Positions 55,272-63,999 of a stretch of DNA of 64,000 bases are shown in pieces. Each line of letters starts with the position of its first letter. Position 1 is the first letter of the stretch. The notes beneath the pieces are model-generated. The model was not told the DNA's origin. It saw only the letters and a program-made list of their open reading frames with translations, and did no database searches. The position numbers were made by a program, and so were the translations under genes. Source of the stretch: Sulfurospirillaceae bacterium (GTDB lineage: Bacteria; Campylobacterota; Campylobacteria; Campylobacterales; Sulfurospirillaceae); NCBI GenBank assembly GCA_028684065.1, contig JAQUGO010000001.1, positions 310,001 to 374,000 on the forward strand, written 5' to 3'.

Positions 55272-55410
55272 GCAAAGATAATAATTTAGCCTCAATTTGT
55301 GCTTTAACTTCTTGGCTAAGCGTTGAATCGGTTAAGAGAAAAGCCAAACCATGAACTGTCCAGTCTTTGAAATTGGATTTGGCTTCTTTATTGATATAAA
55401 GATACTTCAT
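55255..55410 (-). CDS. 51-residue small protein after the DUF2958 gene
   Basis: ATG 55410 overlaps the stop of the DUF2958 gene as ATGA. The frame begins MKYLYINKEAKSNFKDWTVH and ends SLRVVEP. Coupling to the preceding gene supports translation. No family recognised. Confidence 0.55.
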   Translation of the reverse strand: MKYLYINKEAKSNFKDWTVHGLAFLLTDSTLSQEVKAQIEAKLLSLRVVEP

Positions 55411-55715
55411 CCGTGCTTTTTGCGTATCTTAGATAACACTGTAGGCTCAAACAGTAGATCACGCTCAACCTTTAAGCCTAATGAACCTTTGATAGAGCGT
55501 AATTCGCTTAAACTAAAATAGCCCAGTTCATTTTCAAGTCCTTTCACATAGCCATAACAAATATCTCTGTTGGTTTTAGAAAGCTCAATAACATACCATG
55601 TCCAATTGGCATCAGGCGTAAAAAGCTTAATATGACACAAAGGATCTTTTTTATCTTCCATTTCGTAGAGGTTTGGAATGGTGTCCTGTAGTGAAAATGG
55701 TATCAGCTCATCCAT
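55407..55715 (-). CDS. DUF2958-family protein
   Basis: 102 residues. Family hallmarks: LFTPDANWTWYVIEL, GLENELGYFSLSELRSI and LGLKVERDLLFEPT. DUF2958 proteins are common on plasmids and integrative elements, function unknown. One base after the Rad52-like gene, same strand. Confidence 0.82.
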   Translation of the reverse strand: MDELIPFSLQDTIPNLYEMEDKKDPLCHIKLFTPDANWTWYVIELSKTNRDICYGYVKGLENELGYFSLSELRSIKGSLGLKVERDLLFEPTVLSKIRKKHG

Positions 55716-55716
55716 C

Positions 55717-56382
55717 TTATGCCGCCTGTTGCTCTATTGGTTTGCACCAATACTTCGAGCGACCATCCCACTTAAATCCACACGCTTTAATGGTGTCTTT
55801 TTTCGCAAAAATATCATCACCCATGACAATAAGATTTTGTCCTTGTTGCATAACGCTCAATCCTAAATTGGAAAGTTTGGAATAATCTTGTGATACAGTA
55901 TTCACTTTGTTGGATGGTTTGGGTTGCTGTGTATATTGTTGTGTGGTTTGATGATTTTTTGTTTTATCATAGAGTGATAATCCAAATTGATTTCCAAAGC
56001 TTCGTAATGCCCTTTTTAAAGCATCCGTTACCGCCTCCTTGCTTGCACCCTCATGTGCATCGCAAAGTGTTCTTGCAATACCAGTACCAAATCCAACATC
56101 TTCACGGCTAATGTGTTGCGTATGCTGTGCATTGGATATCTTTACAGCAACAACTGCTTTATACCCGATGACAATGTTTTGATTTTGATTTGATTCTTGC
56201 GATACTTGCTCTAATGTGGGTACGGCATAGCTCCAATTACCATATCCAAAAATCCTATTAGCCGTATCAATTACATCAAATCCCTCTAAATAGGAAAGCT
56301 CAATATCACCTTTTGAGCGACTTTTTATTCTGGTGTTTTCAAGCTCTTTTGCAAGATCTTGGTTTTGTTGTTCGTTAAACAT
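55717..56382 (-). CDS. Rad52/22-like single-strand annealing protein
   Basis: 221 residues. The annealase core is visible: LSYLEGFDVIDTANRIFGYGNWSYAV, REDVGFGTG, ASKEAVTDALKRALRSFGNQFG. The C-terminal 40 residues form a separate small domain (FAKKDTIKACGFKWDGRSKYWCKP) often found on element proteins. Rad52-type annealases recombine mobile DNA. Part of the minus-strand cluster DUF932, Gp157-like, Rad52-like, DUF2958. Confidence 0.85.
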   Translation of the reverse strand: MFNEQQNQDLAKELENTRIKSRSKGDIELSYLEGFDVIDTANRIFGYGNWSYAVPTLEQVSQESNQNQNIVIGYKAVVAVKISNAQHTQHISREDVGFGTGIARTLCDAHEGASKEAVTDALKRALRSFGNQFGLSLYDKTKNHQTTQQYTQQPKPSNKVNTVSQDYSKLSNLGLSVMQQGQNLIVMGDDIFAKKDTIKACGFKWDGRSKYWCKPIEQQAA

Positions 56383-56393
56383 GTTTTTTCTCC

Positions 56394-56981
56394 TTATGCT
56401 GCTTCAACGATGTTGAGCAGTTCCTCTGCTTGCGTGTTTAAGCCAATACGTTTTGCATTGACTTTTACTTTTGCAGGCGTTTTTGTTGTTTTTGTCTCAC
56501 TGGTGACAAATTCTGCTAACTCTTCTAATCCCTCAGGTGTCATCATCGCTTGTTCTATCGCTTCCGCATCAGGTTGGTATTTGATATAGCCCAAACGCAT
56601 CACTGCTTCATTATCTAAGATAGTGAAGGATGTTTGGGTGCTTGATGTTTCATTGGCAAGTGTCAGGGAGCTAATGATATTTCCATCAATGCGATCAACA
56701 CCATTTTCTAAGAACACTGAAGCAATGATCTCTTTAGCAATTTCAAGTGACTCTGATAGTCTCTTTTTGAGGTTTTGAAGCTCTTTAATATCGTTGGCGA
56801 GTGTGTCAATCTTTGCTTTGATCTCTTGAAGCGATAAGCCCACGTAATCAGCTCTTTGATAGTAAGGCTTTGTGGTATCTTGCAAGATGGTATGAACATA
56901 GTCTGAGAAGTATTGTGTAGACTTAGAAGTCGCCAAACTTTCAATGTGTGTTTGCAGTTGGTAATTGAGCAATTTCATCAT
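56394..56981 (-). CDS. Gp157-like phage protein
   Basis: 195 residues. N-terminal coiled coil (IKAKIDTLANDIKELQNLKKRL) and the segment SLTLANETSSTQTSFTIL are as in the siphovirus Gp157 family, phage proteins usually near ssDNA annealases, proposed to affect host nucleases. A C-terminal extension is not family-specific. Immediately upstream of the Rad52-like gene. Confidence 0.65.
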   Translation of the reverse strand: MMKLLNYQLQTHIESLATSKSTQYFSDYVHTILQDTTKPYYQRADYVGLSLQEIKAKIDTLANDIKELQNLKKRLSESLEIAKEIIASVFLENGVDRIDGNIISSLTLANETSSTQTSFTILDNEAVMRLGYIKYQPDAEAIEQAMMTPEGLEELAEFVTSETKTTKTPAKVKVNAKRIGLNTQAEELLNIVEAA

Positions 56982-56988
56982 CTCTCCT

Positions 56989-57807
56989 TTATGCTGCCAT
57001 CATGAGAGAAGGTGTTTTAAAGTTGGCTATCATCTGTGCTGTGGCAAAGAGTTCTTTGTTCATCTTGAGATTAGCATCAATGGCGGTAATCGCTTTAGAA
57101 GTAAAGGTTTTACCTGTTACTTTGTTGGAGCCTTTGATGCCTCCTCGAATAATGGCTTCTTGCACACGGTTAAAGACATTCCAAAGCGTTGGAGCTTCAT
57201 CTTCGTCTCTTTGTATCTGCAAAAACTCTTTAAAATCAACACTATGCACTTCCTTGTCAAATCGAATATCAAGTGCTGCTTTTGCAAAAGAGTGTTGCTC
57301 TGCAACGGATAGCTCAATTGCCTTGAATGCCTCAATCTCGTCCTGTATTTTTGGCATATGTGATGTTACTTCTTCAATTGCCATGTGTACTTTCTCAAAA
57401 TTAAACCCAGCGTGAATGATGGAGTGGTGAGCAAATGTATGAGAAGGCACAACAAGCATATTGGCACATACAAGGCGAAAGATTGCTAGATCAACGCTAA
57501 AAGAGGATGTTCTATTGTGCGAATTGGTCAGCACAATATCCGCATACTCTTCATTGGCATTGGGGCGTAATAGATGATCTAAGCTTCTAAACTGAATGAT
57601 GTGTTTTTGATAGCCTTTATTCTCATGGTTTCTTACTCGACTTTCACCTGCCATGATCGGGTAATAGCCTGCATTTTTGAATGTATCCAACACAGAATAA
57701 GTGGGTACAAAAGCATACTTTTCAGAAACACCTTCAATAGGCGTTTCTGAAAAAATGGAGGGTGCAACAGCTCTTAGCTGCTCGTTACTTAATGGTTTTA
57801 ATTGCAT
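56989..57807 (-). CDS. DUF932-family protein
   Basis: 272 residues. Characteristic blocks: KYAFVPTYSVLDTFKNAGYYPI, RPNANEEYADIVLTNSHNRTSSF, AIFRLVCANMLVV, TLWNVFNRVQEAIIRGG. DUF932 proteins are frequent in phage and plasmid replication/recombination regions. Seven bases before the Gp157-like gene in the same direction. Confidence 0.85.
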   Translation of the reverse strand: MQLKPLSNEQLRAVAPSIFSETPIEGVSEKYAFVPTYSVLDTFKNAGYYPIMAGESRVRNHENKGYQKHIIQFRSLDHLLRPNANEEYADIVLTNSHNRTSSFSVDLAIFRLVCANMLVVPSHTFAHHSIIHAGFNFEKVHMAIEEVTSHMPKIQDEIEAFKAIELSVAEQHSFAKAALDIRFDKEVHSVDFKEFLQIQRDEDEAPTLWNVFNRVQEAIIRGGIKGSNKVTGKTFTSKAITAIDANLKMNKELFATAQMIANFKTPSLMMAA

Positions 57808-57864
57808 AGTGGTTTCCTTGTGGATTGATGATAAATGTTGAAAGTCTTGTAGACTAAAACATGA

Positions 57865-57948
57865 TTAGTTGTCGTCACCTGAATCAAGTGTTGTTTTAAT
57901 AGCTGTGGCGACGGCAATGACCAGTGTTAAGATAAAGGATACATCCAT
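57865..57948 (-). CDS. 27-residue hydrophobic peptide
   Basis: ATG 57948, AAAGGAGCATAAAAG upstream. Begins MDVSFILTLVIAVATAIKTT, a single membrane helix, and ends LDSGDDN. Overlaps the end of the 43-residue frame by 22 bases in another frame. Confidence 0.5.
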   Translation of the reverse strand: MDVSFILTLVIAVATAIKTTLDSGDDN

Positions 57949-58058
57949 CTTTTATGCTCCTTTGAGTGGGTGATGATGTGAATCATCAGTGGTAAAAGTA
58001 GTATTAGAATCTGGCAGTTACACTTTCTTGATTTATGAAATAGTTTTAATGTTTTCAT
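57927..58058 (-). CDS. 43-residue putative membrane peptide
   Basis: ATG 58058 with GGAGGTGATTT upstream overlaps the preceding stop as ATGA. Begins MKTLKLFHKSRKCNCQILIL, one hydrophobic stretch, basic ends. Middle of a three-ORF cascade before the DUF932 gene. Confidence 0.45.
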   Translation of the reverse strand: MKTLKLFHKSRKCNCQILILLLPLMIHIITHSKEHKRWMYPLS

Positions 58059-58144
58059 AAATCACCTCCATTTGTCTGCTCTTCTACCAAATCTAAACTT
58101 TTTGGTTTCGTATAAAACATGACATTTTCATCCTCTGTGTGCAT
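58055..58144 (-). CDS. 29-residue acidic peptide
   Basis: ATG 58144 with AAAGGAGATCT upstream, starts MHTEDENVMFYTKPKSLDLV and ends NGGDL. Its ribosome-binding site is close to consensus. First of three tiny ORFs; no family recognised. Confidence 0.5.
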   Translation of the reverse strand: MHTEDENVMFYTKPKSLDLVEEQTNGGDL

Positions 58145-58251
58145 AGATCTCCTTTGTGTGTGGAAGTAAAGAATAGGCTTATTCTTCTTTCTATGGTTAG
58201 GATATGTGGTTGAAAAAAAGTGGAAATTAAAATGAAGGATTGATATTTTTT

Positions 58252-58268
58252 TACGAATATCGTATAAT
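58252..58268 (+). promoter_or_regulatory. Promoter and operator of the AbiE-type operon
   Basis: TACGA-ATA-TCGTA (58252-58264) is a perfect dyad overlapping the -10 box TATAAT (58263-58268). This is a typical site for repression by the antitoxin. Another short inverted repeat, AAGAATA/TATTCTT, lies at 58169-58186 toward the divergent small ORFs. Confidence 0.6.
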
Positions 58269-58287
58269 TATAAAAAAGGAGGATACG

Positions 58288-58680
58288 ATGAAATCACAAG
58301 ATATTTATTCAGTATTAGGTATTGCTCCATCAACATTGTCTGATTGGAGTAAAGAGGATAATAAAAAATATACTCTTGCTAAATTACTGCAAAATATAAG
58401 CCTAGAAGATGTTCAAAAAATTCTTAATGCAAAGCAAACATCAAAACCAAAGCCTATGATGCTGTTATCAACAGTCAATTGTTCCATTGGCAATAAGAAA
58501 AAGCACTTTACGCTTACAAAACTAAAACAGCTCTTTTATAAACAAGAAAATTTGGATACCTATGAAAAGTATGCACTCAAAGTGATGAAGGAAGAAGCAA
58601 TAGCAGAAGAAATTGAGGATTTTGCAAAATATTATAAAATCTCTCCAAAAAGAATTAATACGGTATTGGCTTCATTATGA
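58288..58680 (+). CDS. Antitoxin of an AbiE-type toxin-antitoxin pair
   Basis: 130 residues. N-terminal HTH-like segment (DIYSVLGIAPSTLSDWSKED) and helical C-terminus (LASL end). It precedes a nucleotidyltransferase toxin with a 4-base overlap. ATG 58288 has GGAGGATACG upstream; a 16-residue extension to 58240 would cross the promoter. Unlike classical AbiEi it is short, so it is a minimal antitoxin. Confidence 0.75.
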   Translation: MKSQDIYSVLGIAPSTLSDWSKEDNKKYTLAKLLQNISLEDVQKILNAKQTSKPKPMMLLSTVNCSIGNKKKHFTLTKLKQLFYKQENLDTYEKYALKVMKEEAIAEEIEDFAKYYKISPKRINTVLASL

Positions 58681-59381
58681 AGAATATTGAATTTTTACAC
58701 GAGCATTATCTTGAACAGATTCAAGCACTCAATCACTTTATCGAAGATGCCTATAAATTTTTACCACAGAAAGATCACTCTTTAATTCGGTTTGGTGGCG
58801 GAACAGCGTTAGCAATTTACTATTATCAGCATCGCCTTAGTTTTGATATTGATTTATTTGTAACAGATATGCAAGTGCTCAATTACTTAAGTCCGAAGCA
58901 TTGGATTGATGAAACAAACAAATTTAATAGCAGTTCCTATATTGATCTTTCGCACCATATTAGAGTTTTAGAGAAGAAAAACAATATCAAAATTGATGTA
59001 CTCGTTTCACAATCTTCAACATCTAGTTATTTAGTAGATGACTCCAAAACGTTGTTTAATGAAACGATTTATGTTGAGAGTATCGAGGATATTATTGCTA
59101 AAAAGATAGTTTATAGGCGTAATGATAATTTAACAAGGGATATTATCGATATTGCCATTTCGATTAGGCACAAAGAGAATTTTTTAGAAACCATGCTTGC
59201 ATCAGGATTAATAAATAAAGAAGATTTAGAAGAACTGCATGGTTCCTTGTTACGGCTAGATAAGCAAACATTTGATGAGGAATTGGAAATTGTTGCACCA
59301 TTTGAGAATTATCTAAATGATGCTAAAAATGCTCCTGAGATTATTAAGCAGGCTTGCCAGAAAATTTTATTGGGAAGATAG
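58677..59381 (+). CDS. AbiEii/AbiGii-type nucleotidyltransferase toxin
   Basis: 234 residues of the MNT superfamily. Core FGGGTALAIYYYQHRLSFDIDLFV (GG-T-A-L ... D-x-D) and NNIKIDVLV. AbiEii toxins block growth, in some cases by adding nucleotides to tRNA, and abort phage infection. Overlaps the antitoxin stop as ATGA. Confidence 0.88.
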   Translation: MKNIEFLHEHYLEQIQALNHFIEDAYKFLPQKDHSLIRFGGGTALAIYYYQHRLSFDIDLFVTDMQVLNYLSPKHWIDETNKFNSSSYIDLSHHIRVLEKKNNIKIDVLVSQSSTSSYLVDDSKTLFNETIYVESIEDIIAKKIVYRRNDNLTRDIIDIAISIRHKENFLETMLASGLINKEDLEELHGSLLRLDKQTFDEELEIVAPFENYLNDAKNAPEIIKQACQKILLGR

Positions 59382-59409
59382 TTTATATTTTATACACAAA
59401 GGGTATTCA

Positions 59410-60744
59410 ATGACTGATATAGAGCTAAGCCAAAAAGTAAGCCCTGCTATCGCTGAAACATACATATCTGCAATACAATTTATTAAAACACTCCCTGATT
59501 ATGCTTTGCTTTTATTTAGAACTGTGCTGTCAGACTTATGTGACAATGTAATAGCAAAAAACATTGACACAGTTAAAAAGCCTAATACACTTGAGAAAAC
59601 GATTGATCTATTGTTTAACCAACAAATGATAGATCAAAAATTTAAAGATGTACTACATAAAATACGTAAACTTGGTAATCGAGGTGTTCATAGAGATTAT
59701 AAGATAATAGAAGATAATGAAAAATTTATAGAATCTATCAAAAATAATTTATTTGAAGATGCAGAAGAAACAAGAACATTACTGGTTGAAGCTTTTAAGC
59801 TACATCAAAATATGCCTTCTATAGATATTGCATTTTCAGAAATTCATGAACAAGAATATAAGCAAACTATTTTTGATGCAATGATTTCCCCATCTAGCAA
59901 AGCCAAATTAAGAGCCGGATTACTATGCGAATTACTTGCTGAAGATGAATCGAAAAAATCTCTTTATATTCAACAAGAATCATTGTTTCATATCCAAAGT
60001 CTTTATCAACATGCGGTAGCATTTTATAATACCTCTCTTAAAATTAGTGCTGATGTAGAACAAAAAAAACTACGAAAACTTGATCTTAGAAGTATAGAAG
60101 ATATCATTTTAGAAGATTGCAATTTAGAGCCGCTATACAGATATAGTAAAATATTGTGTCAAAAACTAGATGGAAGTGAACAAAAGGAATTGGGATTAAA
60201 ATATTTGAAGATTGCCTCAGATAGAAAACATCCTGAAGCAACTGCTTTTTATGCAGCATATCTTTATGAAATTTTGAAAGACTACACTCAAGCCTTTGAG
60301 TATTTAAATCAGCCCTATGTTCAAGAAGTTCCTTTAGCCCATCGGATACTTTGTCATTATTACAGTGATAAGATAGTAAATTCCGTCAATCATGAATTTG
60401 CATTACAGCATATACAAAAAGCAATTGATTTAGGTTGCGCTGATGCTTTATTTGATCTTGGTAAAGCGTATCATATTGGAAGCTTTGTGGAAAAAGATGA
60501 TGCATTAGCTGAAGAATTTTTGCAAAAAGCAATTAAGAGGGGTAATTTTGAGGCAAAAAAATATTATTTCTTTGAATTTAAGCAAAATCGTCAAGCTTTA
60601 ACTGAGTTAATTTCTTCAAAAATGAAAAAAATTGCATCATCACTCCAATGCACACATGACAATAATGCTCCAAAAATAGGGCGTAATGATTTGTGTAAAT
60701 GTGGGTCAGGTAAAAAATACAAAAAATGTTGCGGGAAAAACTAA
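59410..60744 (+). CDS. DUF4145-like / Sel1-repeat / SEC-C protein
   Basis: 444 residues. N-terminal DUF4145-like helical domain (YALLLFRTVLSDLCDNV, VLHKIRKLGNRGVH). The middle has Sel1/TPR-like repeats (HPEATAFYAAYLYEILKDY; CADALFDLGKAYHIGS). The C-terminal SEC-C zinc motif is GRNDLCKCGSGKKYKKCCG. DUF4145 domains are common in restriction and toxin proteins. ATG 59410, 28 bases after the AbiEii stop; longer frame at 59317 overlaps the toxin and is rejected. Probably the third gene of the same operon. Confidence 0.7.
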   Translation: MTDIELSQKVSPAIAETYISAIQFIKTLPDYALLLFRTVLSDLCDNVIAKNIDTVKKPNTLEKTIDLLFNQQMIDQKFKDVLHKIRKLGNRGVHRDYKIIEDNEKFIESIKNNLFEDAEETRTLLVEAFKLHQNMPSIDIAFSEIHEQEYKQTIFDAMISPSSKAKLRAGLLCELLAEDESKKSLYIQQESLFHIQSLYQHAVAFYNTSLKISADVEQKKLRKLDLRSIEDIILEDCNLEPLYRYSKILCQKLDGSEQKELGLKYLKIASDRKHPEATAFYAAYLYEILKDYTQAFEYLNQPYVQEVPLAHRILCHYYSDKIVNSVNHEFALQHIQKAIDLGCADALFDLGKAYHIGSFVEKDDALAEEFLQKAIKRGNFEAKKYYFFEFKQNRQALTELISSKMKKIASSLQCTHDNNAPKIGRNDLCKCGSGKKYKKCCGKN

Positions 60745-60830
60745 TAAAAGTTAAGTTTTAAATAGCGATCTTAACGCTCCCTCTATTTTAGGACAATCAA
60801 TATTTTAGACTATTTTTGGAGTTTTACAGT

Positions 60831-60932
60831 ATGACAGAGAAGATACTGCAAAACTCTTCTGAAGACCATAAACAAGGCTGTTCCAATGATATTTTGAGCA
60901 TATCCCAAGTAACTACACTTTTACAAGAATAA
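60831..60932 (+). CDS. 33-residue possible small protein
   Basis: ATG 60831 with TTTGGAGTTTTACAGT upstream, reading MTEKILQNSSEDHKQGC, ending at TAA 60930. It lies in the 233-base gap between convergent genes. Weak support; it may be a relic or chance. Confidence 0.25.
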   Translation: MTEKILQNSSEDHKQGCSNDILSISQVTTLLQE

Positions 60933-60977
60933 TTAAATGTAATTCAAAATATCGTCAAAACAAGCCTAGAATATGAA

Positions 60978-63197
60978 CTACGAAATGGGCAGAAGATAAT
61001 ATTTTTCAGTTTTTGAAGATCCATCTTTTAGCTTTCGTGTCTGCGGAATGGCTTCAAGAAACATAGAGTTTTTGTCTTTAAGCATTTCTGTGAATTTTCG
61101 ATTGTCTATTAGATGAGATTGCTCAAATGCCAATTTAAAAACAGTGCCAAGTTCTTGCTGCCTCATCCTTGGCTGTTTTTTATCTGTTTTAGGTTCAAAA
61201 TAATTAAAATCACTTTCAATCTCTGCAAACCTTTCTGGATCAGATATTTGAAGCTTTTTAAGACAAGATGAATCAGATAAGTCTGCTGATGAGATGGTTG
61301 CAGCCATCTCATCAAGCATAATATGCAAATCAGTTTCTGTAGGTTGTGCTACTACTTGTTCTTGGATAGTTCTATAATAATATTTCAATTGATATTGCTT
61401 TTGCTCTTGTAATTGTTCATCAGAGATATCCTCTTTCTCATCGAGAAATCTATTTGTATTTTGAACCTTAACAATCTCATTTTCACCTACCGAAATATAA
61501 AACTGACCTTTAGACAACTTTTCAACATCAAGTTTTGTGTTAAGTGCTCTATTCATAGCTTCAAGAGTTTCATTTGAATTTTTGCCAATAATTTTTGCAT
61601 CAGTCATACTTAAGATTATATCTCTAAAGTTTGCAGTTTTATATTGTGACACAGCTGGATTAGCCATTGTTAAATAGAGGTTATATTTCCCTGCTTCAGT
61701 TAATATTGTTTCTATGTTGCCATTTGGAGTTATAAAATTATGAGCTTCATCGAGAAATAAGTGTGTTAATACCCTCTCATGCCTAGGAAGTTCAACTCTT
61801 TTTAAAGCTAATATTTGGACATACTCCAATATGAAATTAATATAATACGCATAGCTATTTTGCATTTCTCCTTTAGAAATATCAAAAACTATAACTTTTC
61901 CAAGTGTATTCATCTCTTTTTCTAAATCAATAGTATTAGTACCATTCATAAGGTTAGAAAATAAAGGATCATTTAGCAAGGTACTTAGCCTTCTTCTTAC
62001 GGCATCTTTCGTACTTGTAGCAGATGCAAAATAATCGTTGAAGTACTCTTTTTCCAATAAATTCCCACTACCTTTAGCATATTCAACCAAATCTTTGTTT
62101 CTCTTATCATTCATAAACCTATAAAGCTCAGAAAAACTTCCTCCGCCTTTTCTTAATAAAATACGAATACAATTTAAAAGTAACTCTTCCATTGCACCAC
62201 TAAATGATTCTTCCATTTTAATGCTTTTTAAGACTCGTAAAATTACTTGAACTAATTTAGCTATATTTTTTTCACTTTTATCGGAAATCTCAAATAGATT
62301 AATGGTAGGAGAATAGGAGCTGTCTAACACTGGGCAAATATACACCAACCTCTCTGGTTCCTTAATTAATTTTATGATTTTTTTAGCTAAATCACTATGT
62401 ATATCAAATAGAATAACACTACAATCATTTCTAAAAATATACCTTAACATTAATGTGAGCATGAGAAAACTTTTCCCTATACGTGTTAAACCTGTTATAA
62501 GGGTATGGTAATCTCCTTGTGGAAAGAGAGTTTCATAGTTTTCATTATAAGGATCTAAAATAGGTAAGTTATTGCTGCTTAAATGTGTATTAGTAGTGAC
62601 TTCGCTAACTAATTCAAGATATCTTTGATTGTCATTTGTATGTAAATTAATCTGTTCTTTAGGCATAGATGAAATTTCACTTGCATAATAATCTAAAGAT
62701 TGTTCAATTTCTTTATATAAAAGTACTAAGTTACTTATACCGAGCTTTGAAAGAAAATCTTCATCTTTATTTATAAAAAGTGTTGTCGTTAATTCCATAA
62801 AATTTTTAAAGAATGAATCTGCTTCATCTATTGTAACAATCACTTTGATTTGAGTTGGTATTGTACGTTCATCGGATAAAAATGACCTTTGAATAACAAT
62901 TGAAACAAGTAATTGTTTAAGCTTCTCTCGATCATTTTCATCTACTGGAATATGATCAATATGCAAAATCAATTTCCCTTTTACAATGTTTTCAAAACTT
63001 TCTTTTTGCAACATATTATCTGTAAGTGTTGCAATTATGCCTGTATTGAAAAGTTGCTTGATTACCTTATTAATAACAATATCTTTGGATACAGTTTGAT
63101 TGCCAACTAATAATAAAATAGTATTCGCATATGTGTCGACAATATCTTTGATCCATAAAGATATGGAGTCTGAGTTGCATTGCGTAAGATTTGACAT
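60978..63197 (-). CDS. HerA/VirD4-like P-loop ATPase
   Basis: 739 residues. An N-terminal region with a possible degenerate P-loop (LLLVGNQTVSKDIVINK) and VIVTIDEADSFF. The main ATPase has Walker A GLTRIGKSFLML (about 236-247), CSVILFDIHSDLAKKI and Walker B LTHLFLDEAHNF, followed by LTEAGKYNLYLTMANPAVSQ. The pattern is that of VirD4/HerA-type coupling or DNA-pumping ATPases. ATG 63197 overlaps the preceding stop (TGATG); a longer frame to 63284 is rejected. Possibly packaging or transfer of the element. Confidence 0.75.
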   Translation of the reverse strand: MSNLTQCNSDSISLWIKDIVDTYANTILLLVGNQTVSKDIVINKVIKQLFNTGIIATLTDNMLQKESFENIVKGKLILHIDHIPVDENDREKLKQLLVSIVIQRSFLSDERTIPTQIKVIVTIDEADSFFKNFMELTTTLFINKDEDFLSKLGISNLVLLYKEIEQSLDYYASEISSMPKEQINLHTNDNQRYLELVSEVTTNTHLSSNNLPILDPYNENYETLFPQGDYHTLITGLTRIGKSFLMLTLMLRYIFRNDCSVILFDIHSDLAKKIIKLIKEPERLVYICPVLDSSYSPTINLFEISDKSEKNIAKLVQVILRVLKSIKMEESFSGAMEELLLNCIRILLRKGGGSFSELYRFMNDKRNKDLVEYAKGSGNLLEKEYFNDYFASATSTKDAVRRRLSTLLNDPLFSNLMNGTNTIDLEKEMNTLGKVIVFDISKGEMQNSYAYYINFILEYVQILALKRVELPRHERVLTHLFLDEAHNFITPNGNIETILTEAGKYNLYLTMANPAVSQYKTANFRDIILSMTDAKIIGKNSNETLEAMNRALNTKLDVEKLSKGQFYISVGENEIVKVQNTNRFLDEKEDISDEQLQEQKQYQLKYYYRTIQEQVVAQPTETDLHIMLDEMAATISSADLSDSSCLKKLQISDPERFAEIESDFNYFEPKTDKKQPRMRQQELGTVFKLAFEQSHLIDNRKFTEMLKDKNSMFLEAIPQTRKLKDGSSKTEKYYLLPIS

Positions 63198-63787
63198 CAA
63201 TTTTCTGGTAAAAGATTGGTATTGACTATTAAGTAACAATTTTTTTTTTGATATCGCGTGTCTGCCAATAAATTTCTCTTCCAAACGCCATTATAGTCTT
63301 GAAATAACTCATATTTTGTATTAGGATTAAATAGCTCTTCTTCTATAATAGGTAAACTATTAATTGTTATTGGAAAAGTATTTATCCTATTTTCATTGTT
63401 GTTTTGTAAGACATCATTTATGTCGTTATAAATGCGCACGTTGCATCCATAACGGCTCGAAAGTTCTTTTTGTATTTCGATCTGATTAGCACTGATCAAT
63501 TGTCCATTGTTTGTGCGGTAGTACAATTGTTTTTGATATCTCCACAATCGTATCTCTGGGTCATTGATTCTATGGAGTAGACTATTTTGAGCATTTATTA
63601 ATGAGTTATATTTACTCACTTCATTATTCCAAATATGTTGTCTATTAGCCTCAGCTTGCCAGTATCTTTGATTAGTATTTTCCACTGCCGCCACACTAGT
63701 GGAATATTGTGCTAACTGATGTCCAAATTGAGTATTATCTATTTGTATAGCATTTGAAATTGCCATCCCATCTAAATTTAAATTCAT
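63197..63787 (-). CDS. Unknown protein upstream of the element's ATPase
   Basis: 196 residues, Asn/Gln-rich, no signal or membrane helix. N-terminal half is helical (QYSTSVAAVENTNQRYW), the rest mixed. Start overlaps the HTH gene stop as ATGA and its own stop overlaps the ATPase start as TGATG. It probably works with the ATPase. I do not recognise it. Confidence 0.6.
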   Translation of the reverse strand: MNLNLDGMAISNAIQIDNTQFGHQLAQYSTSVAAVENTNQRYWQAEANRQHIWNNEVSKYNSLINAQNSLLHRINDPEIRLWRYQKQLYYRTNNGQLISANQIEIQKELSSRYGCNVRIYNDINDVLQNNNENRINTFPITINSLPIIEEELFNPNTKYELFQDYNGVWKRNLLADTRYQKKNCYLIVNTNLLPEN

Positions 63788-63999
63788 TTTACACCACCTT
63801 TTACCTGGTGTTCTTCAAGCCATTGGTCAATAGCATATCTATCATAACGGATGTATTTACCGTTTATTTTACTAAAAGGTATTGTTGAGCTATTGCTAGC
63901 CATCCTCATTTTTGCTTGTGTTGATTTACTAAAGCCATACTCTTTAGCTAGGTCATCTGGAGACAACCACCTTTTACCTACGTTTGCATATAGCTTTGC
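63784..63999 (-). CDS. AlpA/excisionase-like HTH protein (5' end outside the window)
   Basis: At least 71 residues with a winged-helix MerR/AlpA-like fold: WLSPDDLAKEYGFSKSTQAK, then FSKINGKYIRYDRYAIDQWL. The frame stays open to the window edge without ATG, so the start lies further right. Such small proteins act as excisionase or regulator in integrative elements. First visible gene of a three-gene minus-strand unit. Confidence 0.75.
   Translation of the reverse strand, partial: AKLYANVGKRWLSPDDLAKEYGFSKSTQAKMRMASNSSTIPFSKINGKYIRYDRYAIDQWLEEHQVKGGVK

Noticed and set aside
55673-56111. Plus-strand ORFs opposite the Rad52-like gene
   Set aside because: Low-complexity shadow frames; the minus-strand frame carries the recognisable Rad52 core and overlaps neatly with its neighbours.
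57002-57415. 137-codon plus-strand ORF opposite the DUF932 gene
   Set aside because: Mirror frame of a clear DUF932 protein; no RBS and no similarity to known families.
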